From contig CAXBBG010000005.1 in the NCBI GenBank assembly GCA_963974105.1, positions 1-64,000 on the forward strand: a DNA stretch of 64,000 nucleotides, read 5' to 3'. The first letter of the stretch is position 1; each line of letters begins with the position of its first letter. A program made the position numbers and the translations under genes. This document shows positions 16,414 through 26,360 of this stretch, one piece after another. Below the pieces are notes generated by a model. That model was not told where the DNA came from and did not search any database. It worked only from the letters and a program-made list of their open reading frames with translations. Source of the stretch: UBA2136 sp963974105. Its GTDB lineage: Bacteria > Pseudomonadota > Alphaproteobacteria > UBA2136.

Positions 16414-18306
16414 ATGTTTAAAGATATAAAAAGCAAAACAAAGTCATTCCTATCAAAACTATTCATGACTGTGTTTGCCCTGTCATTTCTTTCATGGGGT
16501 GCAAACAGCTACTTCATGAACACACCTAAATCAATCGCTATGACCATTAACGGCGAAGAAGTACCTGTGAGCGAACTTCAAAAAGAATATGAATCTCGCA
16601 AAACAGAAGCTGAACGTCAATTTGGTGGTAAACTTTCTGATGAATTTTTACAAACGATTCAGTTAGGTAACCGCACCGTTAACAATATAATTACATCTAA
16701 GCTTACACTGGCACAAGCAAAGGAACTCGGTTTCCGTGCATCAAGCAAAGCTTTAGAAAACCACATTAAAAACAACCCATCTTTTAAAGACGCTGAAGGT
16801 AAATTCAACAAAGAAGCTTACACACGTAACGTACAAAGTTATGGTTACAGCGTACGTGGTTACGAAAATCTTATTTCTGCTGAAATGCAAAAAGAAAACC
16901 TATTCGACATGTTTTCAACAAACTTTAACAATAAAAAATACCTAGAAAACCTTTACAATTTCCAAAACGAGAAAATTTCAGTACGCGTGCTCCATGTCAA
17001 TAAAGACGCTGTGCCTGAGGTGTCAGCACCAACAGTTTCTGAAATTAAATCATTTTACGACGAAAACATGCACCGCTTCCAAACAGAAGAAACAAGAGAC
17101 TTTAACGTCCTTGTTTTACGCGCGTCAGACCTAAAAGACCGCGTACAAATTTCTGAAGCTGAAGCATTAGAAATTTATAACGATAACCCAGAAAGTTTTG
17201 CAAGCTTAGAAGAGCGTCAAGCCCGCCACATCTTAGTAGACAGTGAAGAAAAAGCGATAGAGCTTATTGACCAGCTTGACAAAGGTGCTGACTTTGCAGC
17301 ACTTGCGAAAGCTAACAGCAAAGACGCATTTACTAAAAAAGTAGGTGGAGACCTTGGTTTCTTCCGTGAGGCTGACATGGTTGAAAGCTTTTCTGATGCA
17401 GCCTTTTCTATGGAAATTGGCGAAATTAGCGAACCTGTAAAATCTCCGTTTGGCTACCACGTTATCCAACTTAACGCTGTTAAAGAAGCAAAGCTACGCA
17501 CATTTGAAGAAGTGAAGCTGGACATTGAAGCCGAGCTACGCACAGAAAAATCTGAAGACCTTTTCTATGACGTTCTTGAAAATGTACAGGATCAAATCGC
17601 AGGTGGGTCACCTCTTGCTGATATTGCTAAATCTTCAAACCTCAACCTGGACAGCTATGCACAAGTGAAGCAAAACAGTACATCGATGACTTTTTCAACT
17701 GACATTATGCCTGTGGTTTACGCACTGGAAGAAAATATTGTGTCAAATGAAGTTGAAATTGATGGACAAGATGCCGTGACAGCCTTTGTTGAAGTGACAA
17801 AAATTACAGCACCACGCGCACTTACAATTGACGAAGCCCGTGCACGTATCGTTACTGAACTTAATGAAATTGCGCTACAAAAAGCAATGACCCAAAAAGC
17901 TGAAAACTTGATGGTAGAGCGCCAAAACACACCTTCTTTAGAAGCATTGGCTAAAAAACATAACATCAGCAACAACGTTGAAGTTCTTTCTGGTATTGGT
18001 CGCACAGGCACCTCGACACCAAAATGGCTTAAGCCTCAACAAGTTTCACTTCTATTTGCTATGAAGGCAGGCGAAGAACTTAATAGCGTTATTAACACGC
18101 CAGAAGGTGTAGCCTTGGTTGAACTTATCAGCATTAATGCCGACAACGCCACCGATGAAGACTTAGCTTACTTCCAACAAAAGGTATCTAAAGACATTCA
18201 AAGTGACCTGTTCGCACAATACATGCTTCAAAAACGTCAAGAGGCAAGCATCGACCTGAATGTGCAAAGTATTGAATTTGCGCTGGGTAGCGGTTACGTT
18301 AAATAA
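16414..18306 (+). CDS. ppiD: PpiD-like periplasmic peptidyl-prolyl isomerase
   Basis: A membrane-anchored chaperone/isomerase acting on newly exported proteins at the Sec translocon. The protein is 630 aa. One N-terminal transmembrane helix (about 14-32, LFMTVFALSFLSWG) is followed by a SurA-N-like domain (INGEEVPVSELQKEYE). A parvulin domain at about 260-365 shows ARHILVDSEEKA, GGDLGFF and SPFGYHVIQ. I start at ATG 16414, since a 26-residue upstream extension would bury the membrane anchor and has no ribosome site. Position divergent from tpiA is typical of alphaproteobacteria. Confidence 0.93.
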   Translation: MFKDIKSKTKSFLSKLFMTVFALSFLSWGANSYFMNTPKSIAMTINGEEVPVSELQKEYESRKTEAERQFGGKLSDEFLQTIQLGNRTVNNIITSKLTLAQAKELGFRASSKALENHIKNNPSFKDAEGKFNKEAYTRNVQSYGYSVRGYENLISAEMQKENLFDMFSTNFNNKKYLENLYNFQNEKISVRVLHVNKDAVPEVSAPTVSEIKSFYDENMHRFQTEETRDFNVLVLRASDLKDRVQISEAEALEIYNDNPESFASLEERQARHILVDSEEKAIELIDQLDKGADFAALAKANSKDAFTKKVGGDLGFFREADMVESFSDAAFSMEIGEISEPVKSPFGYHVIQLNAVKEAKLRTFEEVKLDIEAELRTEKSEDLFYDVLENVQDQIAGGSPLADIAKSSNLNLDSYAQVKQNSTSMTFSTDIMPVVYALEENIVSNEVEIDGQDAVTAFVEVTKITAPRALTIDEARARIVTELNEIALQKAMTQKAENLMVERQNTPSLEALAKKHNISNNVEVLSGIGRTGTSTPKWLKPQQVSLLFAMKAGEELNSVINTPEGVALVELISINADNATDEDLAYFQQKVSKDIQSDLFAQYMLQKRQEASIDLNVQSIEFALGSGYVK

Positions 18307-18329
18307 AATAAAGTAAAAGGCAAAACACT

Positions 18330-18659
18330 ATGAAGAATGTTTTTTTCACAGCTTTAACTCTAGCGATAGTTTGTGCGCTACCTGCCCTTGCAGTTGACAA
18401 CTACAAACTTAGCTATAAAAAAGACAACCGTTGGGTCGCCCAAGAAGACGCAACCGGCTTACGTAACCTATTAAAGGATGCTAAAAAAAACAAAGCTGAA
18501 CATTTTTACGTTCAGTTACCAACTGACAACCGTGAAATAACGATTGAACGTTTAATTGTCTTGCGTGATATTTTAGAAAAACAACTTAAAACAGCCGTTA
18601 CCATTGAAGAAACAGATAACACGTCTGATACCAATCAAATGATTGTGACTTTTAAGTAA
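18330..18659 (+). CDS. small secreted protein, unknown
   Basis: A 109-aa protein with a signal peptide (residues 1-21, cleavage after ALA). A mature domain of about 88 residues is charged and of mixed alpha/beta character (NREITIERLIVLRDIL). AAAGG precedes the start, 23 bp after ppiD, so it probably shares the ppiD transcript and ends at the following terminator. The mature part has the flavour of periplasmic OmpA-like alpha/beta modules, but no signature motif is present; I do not assign a family. Confidence 0.7.
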   Translation: MKNVFFTALTLAIVCALPALAVDNYKLSYKKDNRWVAQEDATGLRNLLKDAKKNKAEHFYVQLPTDNREITIERLIVLRDILEKQLKTAVTIEETDNTSDTNQMIVTFK

Positions 18660-18673
18660 TCTCAATAAACTTC

Positions 18674-18708
18674 GAAAAAAAACCAAGCTTTGTCTTGGTT
18701 TTTTTTAT
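18674..18708. terminator. terminator after ppiD unit
   Basis: AACCAAG (18681-18687) and CTTGGTT (18694-18700), extended by A(8) and T(8) tracts, form a strong terminator. Confidence 0.85.
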
Positions 18709-18885
18709 TTCTGACAGCTTATCCTTAAGTCCCATAATCCATTAAATGTCCTATAAATCAATACATACAATCATTTGCTATCACTGGATATAAAAAACAT
18801 AGCTATAAAATTCAAAATATAGCTTATAATGAGTTAAAGAAGCCTTCCATAAGAATGCACATAATAAAAAAGCACATAAGGCACC

Positions 18886-21192
18886 ATGACAAAAAATAAT
18901 AACAAACATGACTACACCATAAAAAAAGAAACCTACGAACGCTGTAAAAAAATATTTAAAGGCGTTGAGGATAATTTGGGTCTAAACATTAACGTTCACG
19001 CCGACAAAAACGTTTTAGAAGAAGGTCAGATTTTTCTATTCAACCACTTTGCGCGCTTTGAAACGGTTATTCCTCCTTATATTATGTATAGGGAGACAGG
19101 TGCATTTTCTCGGATTATTGCCGATAAAGACCTATTTGAAGCAGGTGAAGCCCTGCCCGATTTCATGCGCAGTGCGGGCGCTGTACCAAACAATTTACCA
19201 GGTTTACTACCTTTTTTAGCTGCCGACATTTTACGTGGGCGCAAAGTTGTCATTTTCCCTGAAGGCGGCATGATAAAAGACCGACGTGTCATGGACGATG
19301 ATGGTCGTTTTCGTATTTTTTCTCGTACAGCAATGGAATTTAGAAAGCACCATCGCGGTGCTGCTATTTTAGCCTTAACACTCGACCTATTTAAACGCCG
19401 TATTAAAGACCTGCACGAAGATGGTGATACCACGCGCCTTGAACACTGGCGTGCTTCACTTGAACTTGAAAGTGTGGAAGAGCTTTTAATTCAAGCCAAT
19501 AAGCCAACACTTGTGGTGCCAGGCACCATAACCTTTTATCCGCTTCGCATTAGTGATAACATTTTAACCAAGGTTGTTGATATCTTCGTTAAAAAAGCTT
19601 CATCGCAGGTCTTTGAAGAAATTGCTATTGAAGGCAATATTATCCTTAAAGATACGGATATGGATATCCGTTATGGCGAAGCAATCAATATCCATAAAAA
19701 ATGGCATTGGTGGGAAAGGCTCCTCCTACGTAAATACTTTTTAGATATCGAATCTTTAGATGAGTTATTCAGCTTGCGACATGAAGCCGAAAACTGGTCA
19801 GAGCGTCTGCTCGCTGAATTTATCTCAAAAGAAACAGACCGTATCCGCGATAGTTATATGGATAAAATATATCAAGGGGTCACCATTAACTTGGCGCACA
19901 TTGCCTCTGTTACTGTTTTAGAGCTTATGAAACAAGGGCAACTTGTTATTTCAAAAGACGATTTTCATAAGGTGCTGTACTTAGCCTTTAAAAAACTTCA
20001 AACAGATCCTAAAATTTACCTGCACCGCAGTTTCTTAAAGCCAGAGAACTATAAAAATATGCACCTAGGAGATAGCCCTCTTTTAACAACATTTTTACTT
20101 ACATGTAAACTGGCAAGACTTATCAAAGAAAAAGATGATAATTATTATTTCCAAGATAAAGTCTTAAAAGAGCATGACTTTAATATTGTACGTATTGAAA
20201 ACCCAATACTTGTGCGCGCAAATGAAGTTGAACCTGTTAAACAGGTTAAAAAGGTCATTTTAAAAAGCCTTGAAACCGTCAAAGTCATTTCAAACGAAGA
20301 CTTCGCATACCTGTTATTCGACGATGAAATTAAAGAGGTGGGCTATAATAAAGAACTTTATACAGGCACACGCTTTGAAGCGATCAATAAAAAAGAAACC
20401 GTCACTCAAAATACAGAGCCCTACCTTTTGCCTCAGAAAAAAACATCAAAAGTTGGCGTTTTGCTTGTACATGGCTTCCTGTCTTCACCACCAGAACTTA
20501 AGGAACTAGGGCTCAAACTTCACAAAGAAGGACACTCTGTATTGGGCATGCGTGTGAGTGGGCACGGTACAAGTCCTTGGGACCTTAACCATAAAACCTG
20601 TAAACAATGGCAAGAGTCTGTTAAACGTAACTACGAAATACTCTCTGCCTTTTGCGAAAAAATTGTTATCATAGGCTTTAGCGGTGGCGGGGCATTGTCT
20701 CTTAACTTTGCCTCAACCAACCCAGAAAAATTAGCAGGCGTTGCGAGTGTATGCACACCTCTTATCCTTAAAGATAAAATGATGAGCCTTGTGCCATATC
20801 TCCATGCACTCAACCGTTTTATAGGTTTATTCCCACGCATCGAAAGTTTGGTACCATTTAAAGGTAATAAATCTGACTACCCCAAAACAAATTATGCCAG
20901 TATGCCTGTGCATGCGCTAAACGAACTACGCTACATCGTACGCAATGCCAAAAAGAATTTAAAATACATCACAACAAGTGCAATCATCATACAAGGGATA
21001 GATGACCCCGTGGTAAACCCAAAATCTGCTGAAAAAATACTTAAAGCTCTGTCTTCTAAAGATAAAACAGTGCACATGATTAAGACAGATAGACACGGAA
21101 TTATTTACGACAACGTTGGCGAAACTCATAAACTTTTGATAGACTTTGTGCAAGGTGCCAATAAAAACAATAAAGATGAAGGTGCATCATGA
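18886..21192 (+). CDS. acyltransferase / alpha-beta hydrolase fusion
   Basis: A 768-aa two-domain lipid enzyme. The N-terminal part (about 40-250) resembles PlsB/PlsC acyltransferases: block I NHFARFE (His54...Glu59, so HX4E rather than HX4D), SRIIADKDL, and block III VVIFPEGG (about 121-128). A middle helical region follows. The C-terminal part (about 520-760) is a monoacylglycerol-lipase-like hydrolase with LVHGF, nucleophile Ser near 599 in GFSGGG, Asp near 705 (GIDDPVV) and His near 737 (DRHGII). AAGG precedes the start. It opens the beta-oxidation operon and overlaps fadD by 4 bp, suggesting acyl transfer or release feeding FadD. Confidence 0.85.
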   Translation: MTKNNNKHDYTIKKETYERCKKIFKGVEDNLGLNINVHADKNVLEEGQIFLFNHFARFETVIPPYIMYRETGAFSRIIADKDLFEAGEALPDFMRSAGAVPNNLPGLLPFLAADILRGRKVVIFPEGGMIKDRRVMDDDGRFRIFSRTAMEFRKHHRGAAILALTLDLFKRRIKDLHEDGDTTRLEHWRASLELESVEELLIQANKPTLVVPGTITFYPLRISDNILTKVVDIFVKKASSQVFEEIAIEGNIILKDTDMDIRYGEAINIHKKWHWWERLLLRKYFLDIESLDELFSLRHEAENWSERLLAEFISKETDRIRDSYMDKIYQGVTINLAHIASVTVLELMKQGQLVISKDDFHKVLYLAFKKLQTDPKIYLHRSFLKPENYKNMHLGDSPLLTTFLLTCKLARLIKEKDDNYYFQDKVLKEHDFNIVRIENPILVRANEVEPVKQVKKVILKSLETVKVISNEDFAYLLFDDEIKEVGYNKELYTGTRFEAINKKETVTQNTEPYLLPQKKTSKVGVLLVHGFLSSPPELKELGLKLHKEGHSVLGMRVSGHGTSPWDLNHKTCKQWQESVKRNYEILSAFCEKIVIIGFSGGGALSLNFASTNPEKLAGVASVCTPLILKDKMMSLVPYLHALNRFIGLFPRIESLVPFKGNKSDYPKTNYASMPVHALNELRYIVRNAKKNLKYITTSAIIIQGIDDPVVNPKSAEKILKALSSKDKTVHMIKTDRHGIIYDNVGETHKLLIDFVQGANKNNKDEGAS

Positions 21193-22886
21193 GCAAAACA
21201 AACATGAAAACACACTTATGGGAAAAGTCGTACCCTGACAATATGAATTGGGCTTTCAACAGCACCAATAAGCCTGTCTATCATATATTAGAGCATGCTG
21301 CTAAAAGCCACCCAGAACGCATTTGCGTGGAATTTTTAGGGCGTGAATATACCTATGGTGAAATTATGCTTATGGTGAATCAAGTGGCAGTTGGTTTGCA
21401 AGACCAAGGCATTAAAAAAGGTGACCGTGTTGGTTTATGCCTCCCTAATTGCCCTTACTTCATTGCAGCTTACTTTGGCGCACTTAAAGCTGGTGCTACT
21501 GTTGTAAACTTTAACCCTCTTTATACAGAAGAGGAGCTCGCTTATCAAATCAACGACAGTGCCGTTAAACTTATGTTTACGCTCGACGTCGGACTTATTT
21601 ACAATAAAGTTGAAGCCTGTATGGCGCACACACCTCTTAAAACAATCGTTATTTGTTCCCTTCCAGGCGCTCTTACATGTTTCAAGGGCTGTTTATTCAA
21701 AATCTTTAAAGGTAAAGAGCTGGTACAAATTGAAGAAGACCAAGCTCACATTCATTTTGTCAGTCTTATTTCTAAAGGTGATGAACCTGCTCCCGTTGAC
21801 ATAGACCCAAGTAAAGATATTGCACTTCTTCAATACACAGGTGGTACAACAGGCGTACCTAAGGGAGCCATGCTCAGCCATGAAAATGTTTCAAGCAATA
21901 CCACGCAAGTGCAGATGTGGCTTGGCGATGATATTAACCCTGAAGGCGAAGTATTTTTAGCCGTACTTCCCTTCTTCCACGTCTTTGCAATGACAGCGGT
22001 CATGAACCTTGCCCTCGCAACAGGATCAAGTATAATTATGTTACCAAGGTTTGAGTTATCCAAAGTTCTTAAAGCGATAGATAAACAAAAACCAACTGTT
22101 TTCCCAGGTGTACCAACCATATTTAACACCATCAATAACAGTGAAGATGTTTATAAATATGACCTCTCATCTATTAAATATTGCATCTCTGGGGGCGCCA
22201 CTTTACCTCAAAAAGTAAAAGAAGAATTTGTTAAATTAACCGACTGTATTTTAGTTGAAGGTTATGGGCTTAGCGAATGTTCTCCTGTTGCAATGTGCAA
22301 CCCACCACATACAGGTGGTAAAGAAAATTCTGTCGGCATCCCTCTTCCTGGTACGACGGTTGAAATACGCGACATCGAAAATAACAAGCAAAATGTTAAA
22401 CTTGGCGAACGTGGCGAAGTTTTCATTAAAGGTCCGCAAGTCATGTCTGGTTACTGGGGGCGCCCTGAAGCCAGCAATGAAACCATTGTAGACGGCTGGC
22501 TTAAAACAGGCGACGTCGGCTACATGGACAAAGACGGATATATATTCTTAACCGATCGCCTTAAAGAAATTATTATTGTTTCAGGCTATAACGTCTATCC
22601 AAAAATTATAGAAGAAGCCTTTTATAAACATACTGCGGTTGAAGAAGTTATCGTTATAGGTATTCCAAGCGACGAAAAAGGCGAAGTACCAAAAGCCTTT
22701 GTGAAGCTGAAGTCCGATATCAAAGCCACAACAGAAGAATTACTTAATTTTGCTGCAGCACACTTAAACCCTATTGAAAAACCAGTAGAGGTAGAAATCC
22801 GCAGTGAACTTCCAAAAACAATGATAGGTAAACTTTCTAAGAAAGAGCTTATCGCAGAAGAAAAAGAGAAAAGGGAAAAATCATGA
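21189..22886 (+). CDS. fadD: long-chain fatty acyl-CoA ligase
   Basis: Activates fatty acids to acyl-CoA with ATP, at the inner face of the membrane. At 565 aa it has the AMP-binding signature YTGGTTGVPKGAML, the VEGYGLSECSP motif, KTGDVGYMDKDGY and the adenylate-domain hinge LTDRLKEIIIVSGYNVYP. The catalytic Lys lies in the C-terminal LPKTMIGKLSKKEL. It overlaps the preceding fusion gene (ATGA) and the following thiolase (ATGA), so expression is tightly coupled. Confidence 0.95.
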   Translation: MSKTNMKTHLWEKSYPDNMNWAFNSTNKPVYHILEHAAKSHPERICVEFLGREYTYGEIMLMVNQVAVGLQDQGIKKGDRVGLCLPNCPYFIAAYFGALKAGATVVNFNPLYTEEELAYQINDSAVKLMFTLDVGLIYNKVEACMAHTPLKTIVICSLPGALTCFKGCLFKIFKGKELVQIEEDQAHIHFVSLISKGDEPAPVDIDPSKDIALLQYTGGTTGVPKGAMLSHENVSSNTTQVQMWLGDDINPEGEVFLAVLPFFHVFAMTAVMNLALATGSSIIMLPRFELSKVLKAIDKQKPTVFPGVPTIFNTINNSEDVYKYDLSSIKYCISGGATLPQKVKEEFVKLTDCILVEGYGLSECSPVAMCNPPHTGGKENSVGIPLPGTTVEIRDIENNKQNVKLGERGEVFIKGPQVMSGYWGRPEASNETIVDGWLKTGDVGYMDKDGYIFLTDRLKEIIIVSGYNVYPKIIEEAFYKHTAVEEVIVIGIPSDEKGEVPKAFVKLKSDIKATTEELLNFAAAHLNPIEKPVEVEIRSELPKTMIGKLSKKELIAEEKEKREKS

Positions 22887-24019
22887 CAAATATCGTAATT
22901 GCAGCATATATGCGCACACCATTTACATTGGCGCACAAAGGTGAACTTAAGAAGGTACGTGCCGACGATATGGCTGGCCAGCTTATTAAAGCCCTTGTTA
23001 AGCAAACAAAAATAAAACCAGAATTGATTGAAGACCTTATTTTAGGTTGTGCCTTCCCTGAAGGGGAACAAGGCTTTAACATGGCAAGGCTTGTTTGTTT
23101 CCTTGCAGAGCTGCCTCAAAGTGTTGCAGGCTGCACAATCAACCGTTTCTGTGGTTCTTCTATGCAAAGCATACATAATGCCGCAGGAATGATTCAAATG
23201 GGCGCTGGCGAAGCTTATATTTGTGCTGGCGTAGAAAACATGACACGTGTGCCAATGAGCGGTTTTAACCCTCTGCCAAACCCAGACCTTTATGCACGCA
23301 TGCCAGAAGCTTACATCGGCATGGGTGAAACGGCTGAAAACGTCGCTAAAAAATACAAAATCAGCCGTGAAGAACAAGACGCTTTTGCATTACTTAGCCA
23401 ACAAAAGGCATCTAAAGCACAAAAAGATGGTAAGTTTAAGGACGAAATTGTACCGATTAAACACGGTTCACAAACCATCACAGAAGACGGCTGCATTCGT
23501 GCCGCAACAACATCAGAAGGGCTTGCAGGTTTAAAACCAGCTTTTCTTGAAACAGGTTCTGTCACAGCAGGTTCAGCCTCACCGCTAACCGATGGCGCTG
23601 CTGCTGTACTGGTTTGCAGCGAAGAATTTGCAAAAAAACACAAACTTAAACCACTTGCCCGCATTAAATCTATTGCGGTTTCAGGCTGTGCGCCAGAAAT
23701 TATGGGTATTGGCCCTGTGGGTGCTTCTAAAAAAGCGCTTGAGCGTGCGGGTATTACAGCTGCCGACCTTGACGTCATTGAACTAAACGAAGCTTTTTCT
23801 TCACAATCACTTGCAGTTATCAGAGACCTTGGGCTCGACATCAATAAAATTAACATTGATGGCGGTGCCATTGCCTTAGGACACCCGCTAGGTGCCACAG
23901 GTGCGCGTATTACAGGTAAAGCTGCCCAGCTGCTTGTGCGCGAAAAAGGTAAATATGCCCTTGCAACACAATGTATTGGTGGTGGGCAAGGTATTGCAAC
24001 AGTTCTGGAGGCGATATAA
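22883..24019 (+). CDS. fadA: 3-ketoacyl-CoA thiolase
   Basis: Thiolytic cleavage of 3-ketoacyl-CoA, the last step of each beta-oxidation round. At 378 aa it is of normal length. The acylated Cys is in TINRFCGSSMQ (about residue 89), the base His in GGAIALGHPLGATGAR and the second Cys in TQCIGGGQG. ELNEAFSSQ is also typical. Start and stop overlap the flanking genes (ATGA with fadD, TAATG with the next gene). Confidence 0.95.
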   Translation: MTNIVIAAYMRTPFTLAHKGELKKVRADDMAGQLIKALVKQTKIKPELIEDLILGCAFPEGEQGFNMARLVCFLAELPQSVAGCTINRFCGSSMQSIHNAAGMIQMGAGEAYICAGVENMTRVPMSGFNPLPNPDLYARMPEAYIGMGETAENVAKKYKISREEQDAFALLSQQKASKAQKDGKFKDEIVPIKHGSQTITEDGCIRAATTSEGLAGLKPAFLETGSVTAGSASPLTDGAAAVLVCSEEFAKKHKLKPLARIKSIAVSGCAPEIMGIGPVGASKKALERAGITAADLDVIELNEAFSSQSLAVIRDLGLDINKINIDGGAIALGHPLGATGARITGKAAQLLVREKGKYALATQCIGGGQGIATVLEAI

Positions 24020-26349
24020 TGTCTGAAATTAAAAAAGTTGCTGTTATCGGTGCTGGTGTCATGGGGGCTGGTATTGCCGCCCAAGTGGCCAATGCCGAAA
24101 CAGAAGTACTCTTGCTTGATATTGTGCCAGAGGGCTTAAAAAACCGTAACGTTATTGCAGAAGGCGCACTTGAAAAGCTTATTAAAAATAAGCCAGCAGC
24201 ACTTATGCATAAAAGCAATGCTAAATTTATTAAAACAGGTAACACAGAAGATAACCTTGCAGACCTTAAAGACTGCGACTGGATTATTGAAGCCGTGATT
24301 GAAAATATTGATATTAAGCGTGACCTTTACAAAAAGATCGATAAACACCGTAAAAAAGGCTCTATCGTTTCTTCTAATACATCTACCCTACCGCTTGAAA
24401 TGCTCACAGAAAAAGCATCTAAATCCTTTAAGGAAGACTTCTTAATCACGCACTTCTTTAACCCACCACGTTATATGCGCCTTATTGAACTTGTAACCAG
24501 TGAATTTACCCACAAAGACACCGAAGCGCGCATTCGTAAATTTGTTGACTACAACATGGGTAAAAGCGTTGTGGATTGTAACGATACCCCAGGTTTTATT
24601 GCAAACCGTATCGGCACATTCTGGATACATGCAGCCGTTACAAAGGCCATTCAACACGGTATTAGTGTTGAAGCGGCTGATGCCGTTCTAGGAAAACCAA
24701 CAGGTGTGCCTAAAACAGGTGTTTTCGGCCTTATTGACCTTGTCGGTTTAGACCTTATGCCACACATCTTCAAAAGCTTCCAAGAAGCCTTAGACAAGGA
24801 CGATGCCTTCTTAAAATTAGGCGACGCCCCTGACCTGTTAGGTAAAATGATTAAAGACGGCTACACAGGACGTAAAGGCAAAGGCGGTTTTTACCGCATT
24901 AACAAAGACGGTGGTAAAAAAGTAAAAGAAGTTATTAACTTAAACGACGGTACTTATTCCACAGCGTTGCATCCTAAAGTTGCCGCAGCACAGGCCTCTA
25001 AAAAAGGTGGTTTGAAAGCCCTTATCAATCATAAAAGTAAAGAAGGCGCTTACGCATGGGACGTGTTATCCGACACACTTTGCTACGCCGCTTCATTGGT
25101 GGGCACCATTGCCGACGATATTGAGCTTATCGACCGCGCTATGCGTCTTGGATATAACTGGAAGTATGGTCCATTTGAACTTATCAACAAAATTGGTGTT
25201 GGTGCATTTGAAGATAAACTTTTAGAAGATGGTCGTAAAGTGCCAAACTTTATTAAAATGGCAAAGGGTAGAAACCTATATCGCACCCATGAAGGACAGC
25301 TGGAATATTTCACCATCACAGGTAAATATGCAGATGTTGTACGCCCTGAAGGCGTGCTTCTTTTAGAAGATATTAAACGCAAATCTAAACCACTTATTTC
25401 AAACATGTCTGCCAGCGTTTGGGACATTGGTGACGGCATTGCCTGCTTAGAGTTCCACTCTAAAATGAATTCGTTTAATCCTTTAATTTTCAGTGTGATG
25501 AACAAAGCTCTTAAAGTTTTACCTGAACAAGGGTTTAAGGGTATGGTAGTCTATAATGAAGCATCAAACTTTAGTGTTGGTGCAAACATTGGTCTTATTA
25601 TCGCCGTTACAAAATTAAGACTTTGGCCAGCAGTTAGATGGATTATTCGCAAAGGTCAAACAACCTTTATGAAAATGAAATATTCAAACTTCCCTGTAGT
25701 GGGCGCACCATCTGGTTTAGCTCTTGGTGGTGGTTGTGAAGTTCTACTTCATTGTAACGCCATTGAAGCCCACGCCGAAACCTATACAGGTTTAGTAGAA
25801 GCGGGTGTTGGCTTAGTACCAGCATGGGGTGGCTGTAAAGAATTGGTTGGGCGTGCCATGGTAGACCCTAAAATGCCAAAAGGGCCAATGCCGGCGCCAA
25901 TGAAGGCATTTGGTGCCATTGCAGTCGCGCAAGTTGCAACGTCTGCTAAAGAAGCCAAAGATATGGACATTCTATTGAAGACAGATGGCATTGTTATGAA
26001 CCGTGACCGTGTATTAGCAAGTGCTAAAGCACGTGCATTATCAATGGCTAAAGACTATAAAAAGCCTGAACCGTTTATTTACACACCAGCAGGTGCAAGC
26101 GGTGCAGCAGCGCTTAAAATTGGGGTACAAGACTTTGCAAATAAAGGTATTGCTACCCCGCACGATGTTACAATTGCAGGCAAGCTTGCACATATTTTAA
26201 CAGGTGGTGACGGCGACATGACCCAAACCATAGACGAAGAAGAAATGCTTCGCCTAGAACTTGAGGGCATTTTAGCCTTAACAAAAACAAAGAAAACACA
26301 AGCCCGCGTGATGCACATGCTCACAAAAGGCAAGCCACTTAGAAACTAG
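24019..26349 (+). CDS. fadB: 3-hydroxyacyl-CoA dehydrogenase / enoyl-CoA hydratase, FadN-type order
   Basis: A bifunctional beta-oxidation enzyme of 776 aa. The NAD-binding dehydrogenase comes first (VIGAGVMGAGIAAQVA at the N-terminus, SNTSTLPLEM, THFFNPPRYM, and the C-terminal helical part to about 430). The hydratase comes second (LALGGGCEVLLHC and VEAGVGLVPAWGG, about 560-620). This is the reverse of E. coli FadB and matches Bacillus FadN. I start at ATG 24019, with GGAG upstream and stop/start overlap TAATG with fadA; a 16-residue longer frame has no support. Confidence 0.93.
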   Translation: MSEIKKVAVIGAGVMGAGIAAQVANAETEVLLLDIVPEGLKNRNVIAEGALEKLIKNKPAALMHKSNAKFIKTGNTEDNLADLKDCDWIIEAVIENIDIKRDLYKKIDKHRKKGSIVSSNTSTLPLEMLTEKASKSFKEDFLITHFFNPPRYMRLIELVTSEFTHKDTEARIRKFVDYNMGKSVVDCNDTPGFIANRIGTFWIHAAVTKAIQHGISVEAADAVLGKPTGVPKTGVFGLIDLVGLDLMPHIFKSFQEALDKDDAFLKLGDAPDLLGKMIKDGYTGRKGKGGFYRINKDGGKKVKEVINLNDGTYSTALHPKVAAAQASKKGGLKALINHKSKEGAYAWDVLSDTLCYAASLVGTIADDIELIDRAMRLGYNWKYGPFELINKIGVGAFEDKLLEDGRKVPNFIKMAKGRNLYRTHEGQLEYFTITGKYADVVRPEGVLLLEDIKRKSKPLISNMSASVWDIGDGIACLEFHSKMNSFNPLIFSVMNKALKVLPEQGFKGMVVYNEASNFSVGANIGLIIAVTKLRLWPAVRWIIRKGQTTFMKMKYSNFPVVGAPSGLALGGGCEVLLHCNAIEAHAETYTGLVEAGVGLVPAWGGCKELVGRAMVDPKMPKGPMPAPMKAFGAIAVAQVATSAKEAKDMDILLKTDGIVMNRDRVLASAKARALSMAKDYKKPEPFIYTPAGASGAAALKIGVQDFANKGIATPHDVTIAGKLAHILTGGDGDMTQTIDEEEMLRLELEGILALTKTKKTQARVMHMLTKGKPLRN

Positions 26350-26360
26350 GGAGAACCATT

